DNA of 32,026 bases from Candidatus Nocardiopsis merdipullorum (GCA_019115445.1 DXDP01000136.1:1-32026), one strand, 5' to 3'; counted from the first letter of the stretch, positions 7,937 to 15,638 are shown. Program-made: numbers and translations. The notes: generated by a model from the letters alone, not told the origin.

Positions 7937-8317
7937 TTCGCAGTTCGGTGAGGTCGGTGATCCGATCCATCAGGGGGTCTCGGGCTCCGTGTGGGGCTCG
8001 AGTCCTCCCCCGGAAAAGGGGCAGACCCCAGGCTCTCTCCCTCCGCGGAGGGGCCGGTCGGACGAGTTCCGGCAGCCCGGGGTCCGGGTGTCCGTCTGGT
8101 ATTCGCGTCGGGCTCAGCCGCGCGAACGCATGGCGTCGCCCTAGCGGACGGCCACCTCGCAAGTCCTGAGATCACTCATCTTCTGGACCACCTCCTTTCC
8201 TGCGTGCCCCTGACAGTACGCCCCGGGGAACACGTGGGGCAAATGTTTTTCTCTCGACGAAATGGCAGTTCAGCACCGTACTCTCGACCGGTTTCCGGGG
8301 CGGCTAGTCTCGGGAGT
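7937..8317. other. 381-base intergenic region
   Basis: No convincing gene is seen; the open frames are GC-rich shadows. The region holds a small CCCC/GGGG hairpin near 8006-8021, a perfect palindrome CCCTCCGCGGAGGG at 8039-8052 (possible terminator of the nitrobindin-like gene) and an AT-richer stretch around 8235-8265, then the ygfZ promoter. A fur-type regulator is often found near this gene pair in Streptomyces; none is visible here. Confidence 0.5.
8305..8310 (+). promoter_or_regulatory. Predicted -10 element of a leaderless ygfZ transcript
   Basis: TAGTCT is followed by seven bases and the ATG at 8318. A short GGGAG lies within those seven bases, but too close to the start codon to act as a normal ribosome site. 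Confidence 0.4.
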
Positions 8318-9340
8318 ATGACTTCGCCGCTGTTGATCACACCGGGTGCCGTGACCGCCGAGTCGACCGACAATGGAGTGGCCGCCCACTACGGGAACCC
8401 TGCTCACGAAGGTCGAGCCATCGACCGTTCCAGTGCGTGGGTGGACCGGAGCAACCGAGGGGTTGTGCGGGTGAGCGGCCCTGATCGTCTTGGTTGGTTG
8501 GACGACCTGACCAGCCAACTCACCAAGGATCTGGCCCCCGGCACCGCCACCGAATCACTCATTTTGGACACCAGGGGGCATCTCCGACATCACCTGTCCT
8601 TGGTCGACGACGGTGAGGCCGTGTGGATCCACACCGAGCCCGGCGACGGCCCCGCGCTGGCCGCGTTCTTGGACTCGATGCGTTTCATGCTGCGGGTGGA
8701 AGTCACCGACCTCAGCGAGGAACGCGCGATCCTGACCGTGCTCGGCCCGGACCGGGACAAGGTCGTGGCCGCCCTGGACCTCGACGACGTGCCCGTACGG
8801 GCAGCAGAGAGCGAGACCGACCTGTTCCTGCCCGTGGACCGTCTGGTGTCGACCGCGGAGGCGCTGACCGAGGCCGGTACTCGTCCCGCCGGAATGTGGG
8901 CATACGAGGCACACCGGATCTCCGAGCACCGAGTGCGTCCGGGGCTGGACACCGATGAACGTACGATTCCGCACGAGGTCGACTGGGTCGGCCGCGCCGT
9001 CTACCTGGACAAGGGGTGCTACCCGGGGCAGGAGACGGTCGCACGTGTGCACAACCTGGGACGCCCACCGCGTCGTCTGGTCATGCTGCACCTGGACGGT
9101 ACCGCCGAGCGTCTTCCCGAGATCGGTGCCGACATCGAGCTGGGTGAACGCAGGATCGGCCGTGTCGGCAGCTCGGCCCGGCACCACGAGCTCGGCCCGA
9201 TCGCCCTGGGCGTGGTCAGGCGTAACTCTCCCACCGACACCGACCTGGTCGTCGACGGTATCGCCGCCGGTCAAGAGGTTGTGGTGGATCCCGACACGGG
9301 GGCCAACGCGCAGATCGACCTGCGCCGCCGTCCTCGATAG
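8318..9340 (+). CDS. ygfZ: YgfZ/GcvT-type folate-binding protein
   Basis: A 340-residue protein of the YgfZ (IBA57) family, which uses a folate-binding GcvT-like fold to help assemble or repair iron-sulfur clusters. The family signature is present as DKGCYPGQETVARVHNLG, including the conserved Cys, and the N-terminal half contains the RVSGPDRLGWLDDLTSQ motif shared with glycine-cleavage T proteins. The ATG at 8318 is chosen because conservation begins there; the frame stays open for another 109 codons upstream but that stretch is low-complexity and unlike any protein. It is followed by a hairpin and by convergent gatD. Confidence 0.93.
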   Translation: MTSPLLITPGAVTAESTDNGVAAHYGNPAHEGRAIDRSSAWVDRSNRGVVRVSGPDRLGWLDDLTSQLTKDLAPGTATESLILDTRGHLRHHLSLVDDGEAVWIHTEPGDGPALAAFLDSMRFMLRVEVTDLSEERAILTVLGPDRDKVVAALDLDDVPVRAAESETDLFLPVDRLVSTAEALTEAGTRPAGMWAYEAHRISEHRVRPGLDTDERTIPHEVDWVGRAVYLDKGCYPGQETVARVHNLGRPPRRLVMLHLDGTAERLPEIGADIELGERRIGRVGSSARHHELGPIALGVVRRNSPTDTDLVVDGIAAGQEVVVDPDTGANAQIDLRRRPR

Positions 9341-9371
9341 TGCCGCACCGGGTGACGACTGCCTCCTTTGT

Positions 9372-9408
9372 GCCGTGCCGCCCGGTCGTTGCGGCCGAGC
9401 GGCACGGC
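9372..9408 (+). terminator. Probable terminator hairpin after ygfZ
   Basis: GCCGTGCCGC (9372-9381) pairs perfectly with GCGGCACGGC (9399-9408) around a 17-base loop, 31 bases past the ygfZ stop and in the convergent gap before gatD. There is no T-run. Confidence 0.55.
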
Positions 9409-9544
9409 GCCGCCGTGATCACCCCGTGGCACAGTGGGTGCGTGTCCACGAGGGAGTCGGGGGCGCGGTCGAGGCAGTGGGTGGGTTCCTTGCGCCCTGT
9501 TGCCGCAGCAGCACCCACTCAGCACACGAATCGACGGAAAAGTA

Positions 9545-10261
9545 CTACTGGCGCAGTGCAGCTGTCAGACGCTCGTCGTGCAGCCGTTCGCCCCAGGACG
9601 GGGGCAGTGGGGCGAGCTGGCCCACACGCCGGCCGAGCAGCTGGTCGGCGAGCTGCGGATTACGCGGCAGTGCGGGCCCGTGCAGGTAGGTACCCAGGAC
9701 CTGCCCCTGGTAAGCACCTTCCGTCCGTTCGTCATTGCCGATGCCTCGCACAAGGGTCGACAGAGGACGGGCCGAGGGGCCGATGGTGGTGCGGCCCTGA
9801 TGGTTCTCGAAGCCGGTGATCCGGCCGCCCCCGAGCTCGGGGGCGACGTCCGCGACGAGTTCACCGACCGCCCGGGTCCGGCCACGGTCACTACGGACGT
9901 CGAGGATCCCCACCCCCGGGAGGGGGTTGGACTCGTTGTCGGCGTATGTTTCACCGATGATCTGGTAACCGGCACAAACCGCGAACACGCATGCGCCGTT
10001 ACGGACGGCACGGGCCAGCCCACCCTGGGCACGCAGACGCTCGGCCGCCAAGATCTGTGGTCGGTCCTCGCCCCCGCCCAACAGGTAGATGTCACCGTGC
10101 TCGGGTACCGGGTCACCGGAGTTGACGTGCACGATCTCGGTGGGGATCCCGCGCAGTGCGGCACGCCGTCGGAGGACCAGGACGTTGCCCCGGTCACCGT
10201 AGGTACTCAGCAGGTCGGGGTAGATCCACACGATCCGTAGGGCGCTGCTGGTGTCGGTCAC
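9545..10261 (-). CDS. gatD: Lipid II isoglutaminyl synthase, glutamine amidotransferase subunit GatD
   Basis: With MurT, this class I amidotransferase releases ammonia from glutamine to amidate the D-Glu of the lipid II stem peptide to D-isoglutamine. The 238-residue protein opens with the GatD-typical WIYPDLLSTYGDRGNVLVL, carries the nucleophile Cys96 in VFAVCAGYQIIG, and the catalytic His in GTYLHGPALPRNP. GTG at 10261 is preceded by AGGGGAG at eight-base spacing; the longer open frame upstream is antisense to murT codons and unlike any protein. It starts 13 bases after murT, so the two are one operon. Confidence 0.95.
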   Translation of the reverse strand: MTDTSSALRIVWIYPDLLSTYGDRGNVLVLRRRAALRGIPTEIVHVNSGDPVPEHGDIYLLGGGEDRPQILAAERLRAQGGLARAVRNGACVFAVCAGYQIIGETYADNESNPLPGVGILDVRSDRGRTRAVGELVADVAPELGGGRITGFENHQGRTTIGPSARPLSTLVRGIGNDERTEGAYQGQVLGTYLHGPALPRNPQLADQLLGRRVGQLAPLPPSWGERLHDERLTAALRQ

Positions 10262-10274
10262 TTCGAATACTCCC

Positions 10275-11531
10275 CTACTGGACTCGGCCGTACGCCGTGC
10301 GGATCTGTTGGAAGGCCGTGTAGTTGGCGATGACGTCGACCTTGGTGATGTCGGGGCTCTCGGCCTTGAGTCGTCCGAGGATCTCGTCGATCCGGTCGGC
10401 GACCTGGAAGGGCACCTCGTCGACCTCCAGGCGTAGTGCCAGGTCGGTACGGCGCTCACCCGTGACGAACACACTGCGGTCACGCAGTACTCGATAATCG
10501 ATGTCCCACAACCAGGAGGTGTCCTTGCCGTCGGGGATCTGGGCGTTGACCGCAAGGATCACGGGGACACGAGGTGGATCGAGGACGGCGAAGGACTCCA
10601 GCCACCCCGCCGGGTTCTTGGCCAGGAGCAGTCGTACTTCGACCCCCATGGTGACCACGGAGGTGTACCGACCGGCCACCGAAGTGATCTCCCGAAGACG
10701 TTCCACGGCCCGCTCCGGGTGGAGCCCGTACCCGGCGGCGGTGGCCGCTGCGATCACCGCATTGGACCGGTTGGCGTCTCCGGGAAGGTTCAGCCGCAGC
10801 TTGATGTTTCGGCCTTCCGGTGTGGTGAGGGTGTCGCTGTCGTTCTCCACCGACCAACTGGTTTCCGGGCGGGCCAGACCGCACTCGGGACACTTCCAGT
10901 ACGGGTCCTGGTCACGTTCGAGATGGCCGCCGCACTCGGGGCAGCACAAGGAGTCCTCTTGCCAACGCTGTCCGGCCGACACCCAGGTGGCATTGGGTGC
11001 GCCAAGGCCGGCCCAGGCCACGAGCGGGTCGTCGGCGTTGGCGATCACGTGGGTGTCGGTCTTGCCCAGGGCGGTGCGCCACTTCTTGGCGAGGAGGTTG
11101 ATCTCCGAGGCGCGGTCCATCTGGTCGCGGCTCAGATTCATCAGGACCACGAACGAGGGTTGTGTGGCCTCGATCACCTGAGGCAGGTACTTCTCGTCCA
11201 CCTCGAGCACTCCGTTGACCGCACCCTTGGCGTTGGCCAGCGCGGTGATGTGCCCGGTGGGCATGTTCGCACCGTGCTCGTTGGTGGCCACGTTGCCGAA
11301 CTCGCGCAGTGACTGCGCGATGAGCCGGGTCGTGGTGGTCTTGCCGTTGGTGGCGCTGACCAGTGCCAGGCGCCGTCCCCGGGAGAGCTTGGTGAGCAGT
11401 TCCGGTTCCACCTTGAGTGCGACCCGTCCACCGATGACGGAACCGTCTCCCCGCCGAGTGGCCCGGGACAGGCCGGCTGCGCCCCTACCCAGTACCGACG
11501 CCAGTTGGGCGCGCAAGGGAAGCTCGCTCAT
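10275..11531 (-). CDS. murT: Lipid II isoglutaminyl synthase, Mur-ligase-like subunit MurT
   Basis: MurT is the ATP-dependent half of the enzyme that amidates lipid II at the inner face of the membrane. The 418-residue protein has the Mur-ligase P-loop ATNGKTTTT (60-68), the central-domain text VLMNLSRDQMDR, and a zinc ribbon insertion with Cys at 196/197, 200, 214 and 217 (CCPEC, KCPEC) as in characterised MurT proteins. The C-terminal part matches the MurT-specific DUF1727 region that contacts GatD (VDVIANYTAFQQIR). ATG at 11531 has GGAGAG just upstream. Amidation is usually needed for efficient cross-linking and often essential. Confidence 0.96.
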   Translation of the reverse strand: MSELPLRAQLASVLGRGAAGLSRATRRGDGSVIGGRVALKVEPELLTKLSRGRRLALVSATNGKTTTTRLIAQSLREFGNVATNEHGANMPTGHITALANAKGAVNGVLEVDEKYLPQVIEATQPSFVVLMNLSRDQMDRASEINLLAKKWRTALGKTDTHVIANADDPLVAWAGLGAPNATWVSAGQRWQEDSLCCPECGGHLERDQDPYWKCPECGLARPETSWSVENDSDTLTTPEGRNIKLRLNLPGDANRSNAVIAAATAAGYGLHPERAVERLREITSVAGRYTSVVTMGVEVRLLLAKNPAGWLESFAVLDPPRVPVILAVNAQIPDGKDTSWLWDIDYRVLRDRSVFVTGERRTDLALRLEVDEVPFQVADRIDEILGRLKAESPDITKVDVIANYTAFQQIRTAYGRVQ

Positions 11532-11621
11532 CTACTCTCCACGATCGGTCGATCACCCGTGAGCACCCGGTGTGGGCGATGACGAGTGATGGTTCGGATC
11601 AAGTTTAGTGCCCACCGGTGG

Positions 11622-13784
11622 TCAGGATCTCCAGTCCAGCCGTTCGGGCGGTGGCCCGAGATTGGGCGGGACCTCGTCCAAGAAGCGCCCGGTGTCGGCC
11701 CCCACACGAGCCGGGGGTTCAGCGCTTCCCGTTGCCTTCGTGGCCACGCCGGAGGCAGTACCCGGGGGGTTCACGGGGACGACCCGGTGCCGGCGTTCTT
11801 CGGTGGTTCCTCCGTGCCCGGGAACTTTGCCGGACTCACGGTGTTTGACGTCTGTGTGGTGGCCGGTGTGGCGAGAATCGTCCACCGTTGCCAAGGTGGC
11901 GGTGGGCAGGGTGAGAATACCCGGATTGGTGTCGATGAGAACGGGACCGTCGGGGCCCAGGACGAGCGCTGCGGTGATCGGTAGTTCACGGAGCGACTCG
12001 CTTCCCAGGTCAATGTTGCGCAGGGGTGCGCCGAAGTGGTTTTCGGTTGTGGAGACAGGACCGTCTTCCTCCACTTGCGCGGTTGTCCGCCCCCAGGTCG
12101 TGGTGGACTTCACATGCCGTACCAGGTCCAGCGGGGGCACCGCCGCGGCCGCGTCACGGATCACCGCCCCGGACTCTGTGTGTGGGGAGGGGAAGAAACG
12201 GCTTTCGTCGACGATCTCGGAGTCGGGGTCTTCCTTCTGCTCGGTCGCGGCCGCTTGGACCATGTCCTCGACGGCATCGCTGAGTCGGTGTACCCGCAAC
12301 TGCGTGTCCTTGGCCGTTCCGGGATGGTCGGCGATGGCCTGTGCGATGTCTTCGGCCTCGGTCCCGGACTGGCGCATCACCACGGGCAGGAAGGCCGGGT
12401 CGGTGAAGCGGGACAGCGCTGCGGGCACACCGGTGCGAAACATCAGCACGACCTCGACACCGCTCTCCTTCGCTGCCGTGAGTACCTGGGCGATCTCCTC
12501 CTCCGGCAACACCTCGGCGCCCGACACCACCACCGTGCGGGTGCGGTCGGGGCGTACACGGGGTGCTCGGCCACCCGTCGGGCCATCGGGCACGCGCGCC
12601 TCCAGGAGTTCACTGAGCGCCGCGACGGCGTAGGTGCCGTACACGCGGGCGGCGTCCTCGCCCGAGGCCCGGTCGGTGGAGATGATCTTGATCTGGGCGT
12701 AGCCGTCCTCCCCGCCGCGGGTGCCGACCGCTTCGAAGGGTGCCAGGAGGCGTTCGAGTTCCCATGCACGGCCTCGTACCTCGGGGGTCTGTCCACAGCG
12801 TTCACGCACTCGCGTCCGTTGCTCGTCGGTGAGCAGAAAGAGTGCGGGGTCGTCCTCTGCGGAGTCGTCCTTGCTGGTCAGCAGGGTGCGCAACCCCCCG
12901 ATGATTTCGTTGATCCCGGCGTGTGGTCCCAAGACCTCCAGCAGGCGCAACAGGAGTGTCTCGTCGGCGTCCACGTCCTCCCCGCCGGCCGCCGCGGCCA
13001 CTGCGGACAGGATCCGGGCGCGTTGCCCGGCGTCCAGGTTGGTGCCCAGCGTCAACCGGGGCAGATCGGCCGGCAACACCCAGTGGCGTGGTGCCACCGT
13101 GCACCGTCTGGCCAGTCGGGCCAATTCACCGCAGACCGCTCGCCCGGTCAGGTCCACAACGGTCAGGTCACCGCCCTCGCGTAACCGTGACATGCCGATC
13201 GTGTTCAACAACGCCGACCACCCCATGTCGGTACCACCGATCACCAGGGCGGCCTCCGCCTGTTCCGGTACGGTCACCCCGTACCAGCAGGGTTGGGCCT
13301 CGTAGGCGCGTACGGCCGCCCGCCACTCGGTGTACCTACGAGCATGTTCTCGTTGACGTTCGTGCAGGACGCGGTCGCGTTCCTCCCGCTCGGCGACCAG
13401 CCGTTCCTGTGCCCGCGCCAAGCGTTCTGCCACGACCTGACGGCTCTGAAGGAGGGCGACGACCACGGGGGCGGCGATGGCCACACAGGCGAACACCCCG
13501 CCCAGGGCGAGGTTGCCCGGAAGGATGCGCAACGTCCACGACAGGGGAAACATCAGGGCGAGCAGGGCGAGCCCGCACAGGGCGATGTGGAGCGGCCTGT
13601 TGGTCTGCGCCTCGCTGTCACGTTCGGCGGCCGCCCACTCCGTACCGGTGTTGTCGACATCTTCCGGGGCTGGGCGGCGAGGTGCGGAGCCGGGGTGGGA
13701 CAGGAGCACCTCGTACCGCCAGCCGATGTAGGTGCGTGAGACCTCGCCTCGGGACGACGTGCCACCGGAGCGTGGGGCGGGCAT
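11622..13784 (-). CDS. Membrane protein with degenerate FtsK/TraG-like ATPase domain
   Basis: A 720-residue protein not assigned to a named family. It shows two membrane helices (about 66-85 and 91-112), a charged helix likely to form a coiled coil (113-152), then an ATPase-like region. The P-loop position reads VIGGTDMGWSALLNTIG (181-197): the glycines are kept but the essential Lys is replaced, and the Walker B position reads RTVVVSGAEVLPEEEIAQVL with no acidic pair. This layout resembles VirD4/TraG or EccC-type coupling ATPases that have lost catalysis. The C-terminal 120 residues are polar and probably disordered. ATG at 13784 follows AGGAGGTG at good spacing. It is 90 bases upstream of murT on the same strand. 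Function unknown. Confidence 0.6.
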   Translation of the reverse strand: MPAPRSGGTSSRGEVSRTYIGWRYEVLLSHPGSAPRRPAPEDVDNTGTEWAAAERDSEAQTNRPLHIALCGLALLALMFPLSWTLRILPGNLALGGVFACVAIAAPVVVALLQSRQVVAERLARAQERLVAEREERDRVLHERQREHARRYTEWRAAVRAYEAQPCWYGVTVPEQAEAALVIGGTDMGWSALLNTIGMSRLREGGDLTVVDLTGRAVCGELARLARRCTVAPRHWVLPADLPRLTLGTNLDAGQRARILSAVAAAAGGEDVDADETLLLRLLEVLGPHAGINEIIGGLRTLLTSKDDSAEDDPALFLLTDEQRTRVRERCGQTPEVRGRAWELERLLAPFEAVGTRGGEDGYAQIKIISTDRASGEDAARVYGTYAVAALSELLEARVPDGPTGGRAPRVRPDRTRTVVVSGAEVLPEEEIAQVLTAAKESGVEVVLMFRTGVPAALSRFTDPAFLPVVMRQSGTEAEDIAQAIADHPGTAKDTQLRVHRLSDAVEDMVQAAATEQKEDPDSEIVDESRFFPSPHTESGAVIRDAAAAVPPLDLVRHVKSTTTWGRTTAQVEEDGPVSTTENHFGAPLRNIDLGSESLRELPITAALVLGPDGPVLIDTNPGILTLPTATLATVDDSRHTGHHTDVKHRESGKVPGHGGTTEERRHRVVPVNPPGTASGVATKATGSAEPPARVGADTGRFLDEVPPNLGPPPERLDWRS

Positions 13785-13901
13785 CGTTCGAACACCTCCT
13801 GATCGACCGTCGTGAAGTGCGGGAAGAAGGACCGTCCGTCACCTCATGGTCGTCACAAGTGAAGCAGGCCCCGCCACCGGCTGCCAGTCCCACGTAAAAC
13901 A

Positions 13902-13948
13902 GTGCGGCGCCGGTGTGGACGAATCGATTGTCCACACCGGCGCCGCAC
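13902..13948 (-). terminator. Strong terminator of the sseA-DUF1416 operon
   Basis: A perfect 19-base stem (13902-13920 with 13930-13948) encloses the nine-base loop GAATCGATT. On the reverse strand it is followed by TGTTTT, a short U-tract. It lies 20 bases past the DUF1416 stop, before the next gene on that strand, and so fits a rho-independent terminator. Confidence 0.85.
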
Positions 13949-13968
13949 ACGTTGAACTCGGGGTTGTC

Positions 13969-14274
13969 TCAGGCGTTGACCTGGATGTCCACGACCTTGC
14001 CGACCTCGGCGGTCACCGGGAACTCGCCGGTGTAGCCCTTCGAGGCAAGAACCCGTACCTTCCACGCGCCATCGGTGGCGAAGAAGCGGAAGGTTCCTTC
14101 ATCACCTGTGGCGACCTCACCGACGAAGTCGTCGGAGTCGCTCAACAGGCGAGCGTAGGCTCCGCGCAGCGGTTGTCCGTCACGTGTCACCGTGCCCTGG
14201 ATGACGGCCTGGTTGCCCGCGTTGACATCGGCCAGTGCGACGCCGCCCTCGGGTGCTCCACAACTGTCACTCAC
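13969..14274 (-). CDS. DUF1416 family protein (sulfurtransferase partner)
   Basis: A 101-residue protein with the actinobacterial DUF1416 pattern. It has an N-terminal Cys in SDSCGAPEGG, then a single beta-sandwich domain (VIQGTVTRDGQPLRGAYARLL, EGTFRFFATDGAWKVRVLA) resembling carboxypeptidase-regulatory folds. Members are almost always encoded directly after sseA and are assumed to work with it in sulfur transfer; the exact role is unknown. The GTG start overlaps the sseA stop by the sequence GTGA, a sign of translational coupling. A strong terminator follows. Confidence 0.9.
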   Translation of the reverse strand: MSDSCGAPEGGVALADVNAGNQAVIQGTVTRDGQPLRGAYARLLSDSDDFVGEVATGDEGTFRFFATDGAWKVRVLASKGYTGEFPVTAEVGKVVDIQVNA

Positions 14275-15116
14275 TTGGCTTCAGCCTCCCCCACCTCGAC
14301 CGGGACACCTCGAAGAGAACCGTACTCGGACCAGGAACCGTCGTAGTTCTTGACGTTCTCCAGGCCCAGGAGCTCACGCAGAGCGAACCAGCTGTGCGAG
14401 GAACGCTCACCGATACGGCAGTAGGCGATGATGTCCTTGTCCAGGTCCACCCCGGCCTCGGTGTACAGCTCGCGCAGTTTTTCGGGGCTCTTGAAGGTGC
14501 CGTCCTCATTGGCGGTCTTGGCCCACGGGATGTTGCGCGCGGTCGGAATGTGCCCGCCGATCTGCGCCGCCTCCTGGGGCAGGTGTGCCGGGGCCAGCAA
14601 CTTGCCGGTGAACTCGTCGGGGGAGCGGACGTCGACCAGGGCCTTTTCGCCGATCGCTTCGACGACCTCGTCGCGGAAGGCTCGGATCGAGGTGTCCTGC
14701 TCCTTGGCCTTGTAGTCGGTGGCGGCCCGCTCCGGAACCTCGGTGACGAGCTCGCGGGAGTCCAGCTCCCACTTCTTGCGTCCACCGTCCAACAGGCGAA
14801 GGTTCTCGTGACCGTAGAGCTTGAAGTACCAGTAGGCGTAGGCCGCGAACCAGTTGTTGTTGCCTCCGTAGAGGATCACCAGATCGTCGTTGGCGATGCC
14901 CTTGGTGGACAGCAGCTTCTCGAAGCCGGCCTTGTCCACGAAGTCGAAACGGACCGGATCCTGGAGGTCCTGTTTCCAGTCGATCTTGACGGCACCGCGG
15001 ATGTGGCCCTTGTCGTAGGCGGACGTGTCTTCGTCGACCTCGACAAGGACCACCTTGTCGTCGTCCAGGTGAGCCTCCACCCAGTCGGCGTCCACTAGGA
15101 CGTCGGAGCGGCTCAT
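14271..15116 (-). CDS. sseA: Thiosulfate/3-mercaptopyruvate sulfurtransferase (two-domain rhodanese)
   Basis: It moves a sulfane sulfur from thiosulfate or 3-mercaptopyruvate onto an acceptor. The 281-residue protein has two rhodanese domains; the first is inactive (its loop reads ILYGGNNNWFAAYAYW) and the second holds the active-site loop CRIGERSS with catalytic Cys233. Its IRGAVKIDWKQDLQD and IPTARNIPWA texts match the actinobacterial SseA/CysA2 group. The ATG at 15116 is preceded by AGGAGGT at good spacing. DUF1416 overlaps its stop. Upstream on the same strand lies a 24-codon Cys-rich leader peptide gene, which suggests cysteine-responsive control of this operon. Confidence 0.95.
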   Translation of the reverse strand: MSRSDVLVDADWVEAHLDDDKVVLVEVDEDTSAYDKGHIRGAVKIDWKQDLQDPVRFDFVDKAGFEKLLSTKGIANDDLVILYGGNNNWFAAYAYWYFKLYGHENLRLLDGGRKKWELDSRELVTEVPERAATDYKAKEQDTSIRAFRDEVVEAIGEKALVDVRSPDEFTGKLLAPAHLPQEAAQIGGHIPTARNIPWAKTANEDGTFKSPEKLRELYTEAGVDLDKDIIAYCRIGERSSHSWFALRELLGLENVKNYDGSWSEYGSLRGVPVEVGEAEAK

Positions 15117-15453
15117 GGGGAACCTCCTGTGTTCGTGGTGTGGTGCCGCGTGTACTTGATCGAGCCCGCCGGGCACACGGCTGCCCGGGAGGCGAGGGAC
15201 AGAACTGGGATGTCGGGGCGGTCACCGCGCCGACCCACCGTGCTCGCGATCGTCGAGGGAAGGGCCGAGGTCACCACGCACACGAACGAAACGGTCCCCG
15301 TACGGGTCCGTCGGTGTGATTCGGAAAAGTCGGAGGCGCGTCGGCACCCCCCGGATTCGGTGACCTGCATGGCGTTGTGTCCCCAGCTGCGTGCACGGTT
15401 GTCGAGGGCTTGCTGGCACGGCGGAGGCGCAGACGTTCAGGCGCCCGTCCGCC
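15117..15453 (-). other. 337-base leader between the Cys-rich peptide and sseA
   Basis: It probably belongs to the sseA mRNA. It contains three CCTCC stretches on the reverse strand (near 15188, 15331 and 15422) that could pair with the sseA ribosome site AGGAGG; the one near 15422 lies only about 27 bases past the leader-peptide stop. An 85-codon frame (15113-15370) runs through to an ATGA overlap with sseA but looks unlike a normal protein. Which structure forms is inference. Confidence 0.4.
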
Positions 15454-15528
15454 CTATGGACACAGACAGAGCGCGCCGGCGACGCGGCAGAAGTCCACTG
15501 CCCGTCGCTTCGTCAGATATGCGCGCAT
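15454..15528 (-). CDS. Cys-rich regulatory leader peptide (Ms5788A-like)
   Basis: A 24-codon reading frame that starts MRAYLTKRRAVDF and ends CRVAGALCLCP before a TAG stop. It has three Cys codons, two of them nearly adjacent at the very end. In actinobacteria, peptides of this type upstream of sseA (the Ms5788A family of mycobacteria) sense cysteine. When cysteinyl-tRNA is scarce, ribosomes stall on the Cys codons and a downstream structure that hides the next ribosome site is opened. The basic, short, Cys-ending layout and the position ahead of sseA-DUF1416 fit this well. ATG at 15528 follows a predicted transcription start by about 13 bases with little room for a ribosome site. Confidence 0.8.
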   Translation of the reverse strand: MRAYLTKRRAVDFCRVAGALCLCP

Positions 15529-15547
15529 CAAGGAAGTCACGCCTTCG

Positions 15548-15577
15548 ACGGTACCCGCCGCAGCAGTGCGCTGTCAC
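15548..15577 (-). promoter_or_regulatory. Predicted promoter of the leader peptide-sseA-DUF1416 operon
   Basis: On the reverse strand a -35 GTGACA (15577-15572) is followed by an 18-base spacer and a -10 TACCGT (15553-15548). This predicts a transcript start near 15541, about 13 bases before the leader-peptide ATG. The -35 matches the consensus in five of six positions; the -10 is weaker. Confidence 0.4.
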
Positions 15578-15578
15578 T

Positions 15579-15598
15579 GGTGTGTTTGATCACACACC
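15579..15598. promoter_or_regulatory. CRP-like inverted repeat upstream of the leader-peptide promoter
   Basis: Perfect seven-base arms GGTGTGT and ACACACC flank TTGATC. Read as TGTGT-N6-ACACA it resembles the actinobacterial CRP/GlxR site TGTGA-N6-TCACA with one symmetrical change. Its centre is about 47 bases upstream of the predicted transcript start, a sensible place for an activator. The protein that binds is not known. Confidence 0.35.
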
Positions 15599-15638
15599 GA
15601 GGAGCAGCAGACACAGGGCCACCGGACAAGATCCCGTT

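Noticed and set aside
7991-8317. 109-codon N-terminal extension of ygfZ
   Set aside because: The text is Gly/Pro/Arg-rich and unlike the family; the ATG at 8318 with a -10 seven bases upstream is the better start.
10262-10555. N-terminal extension of gatD over murT codons
   Set aside because: It is another frame of the murT 3' end; GTG 10261 has a good ribosome site and starts the conserved protein.
12036-13184. 382-codon forward open frame
   Set aside because: Antisense to the 720-residue membrane protein gene; no start site or domain support.
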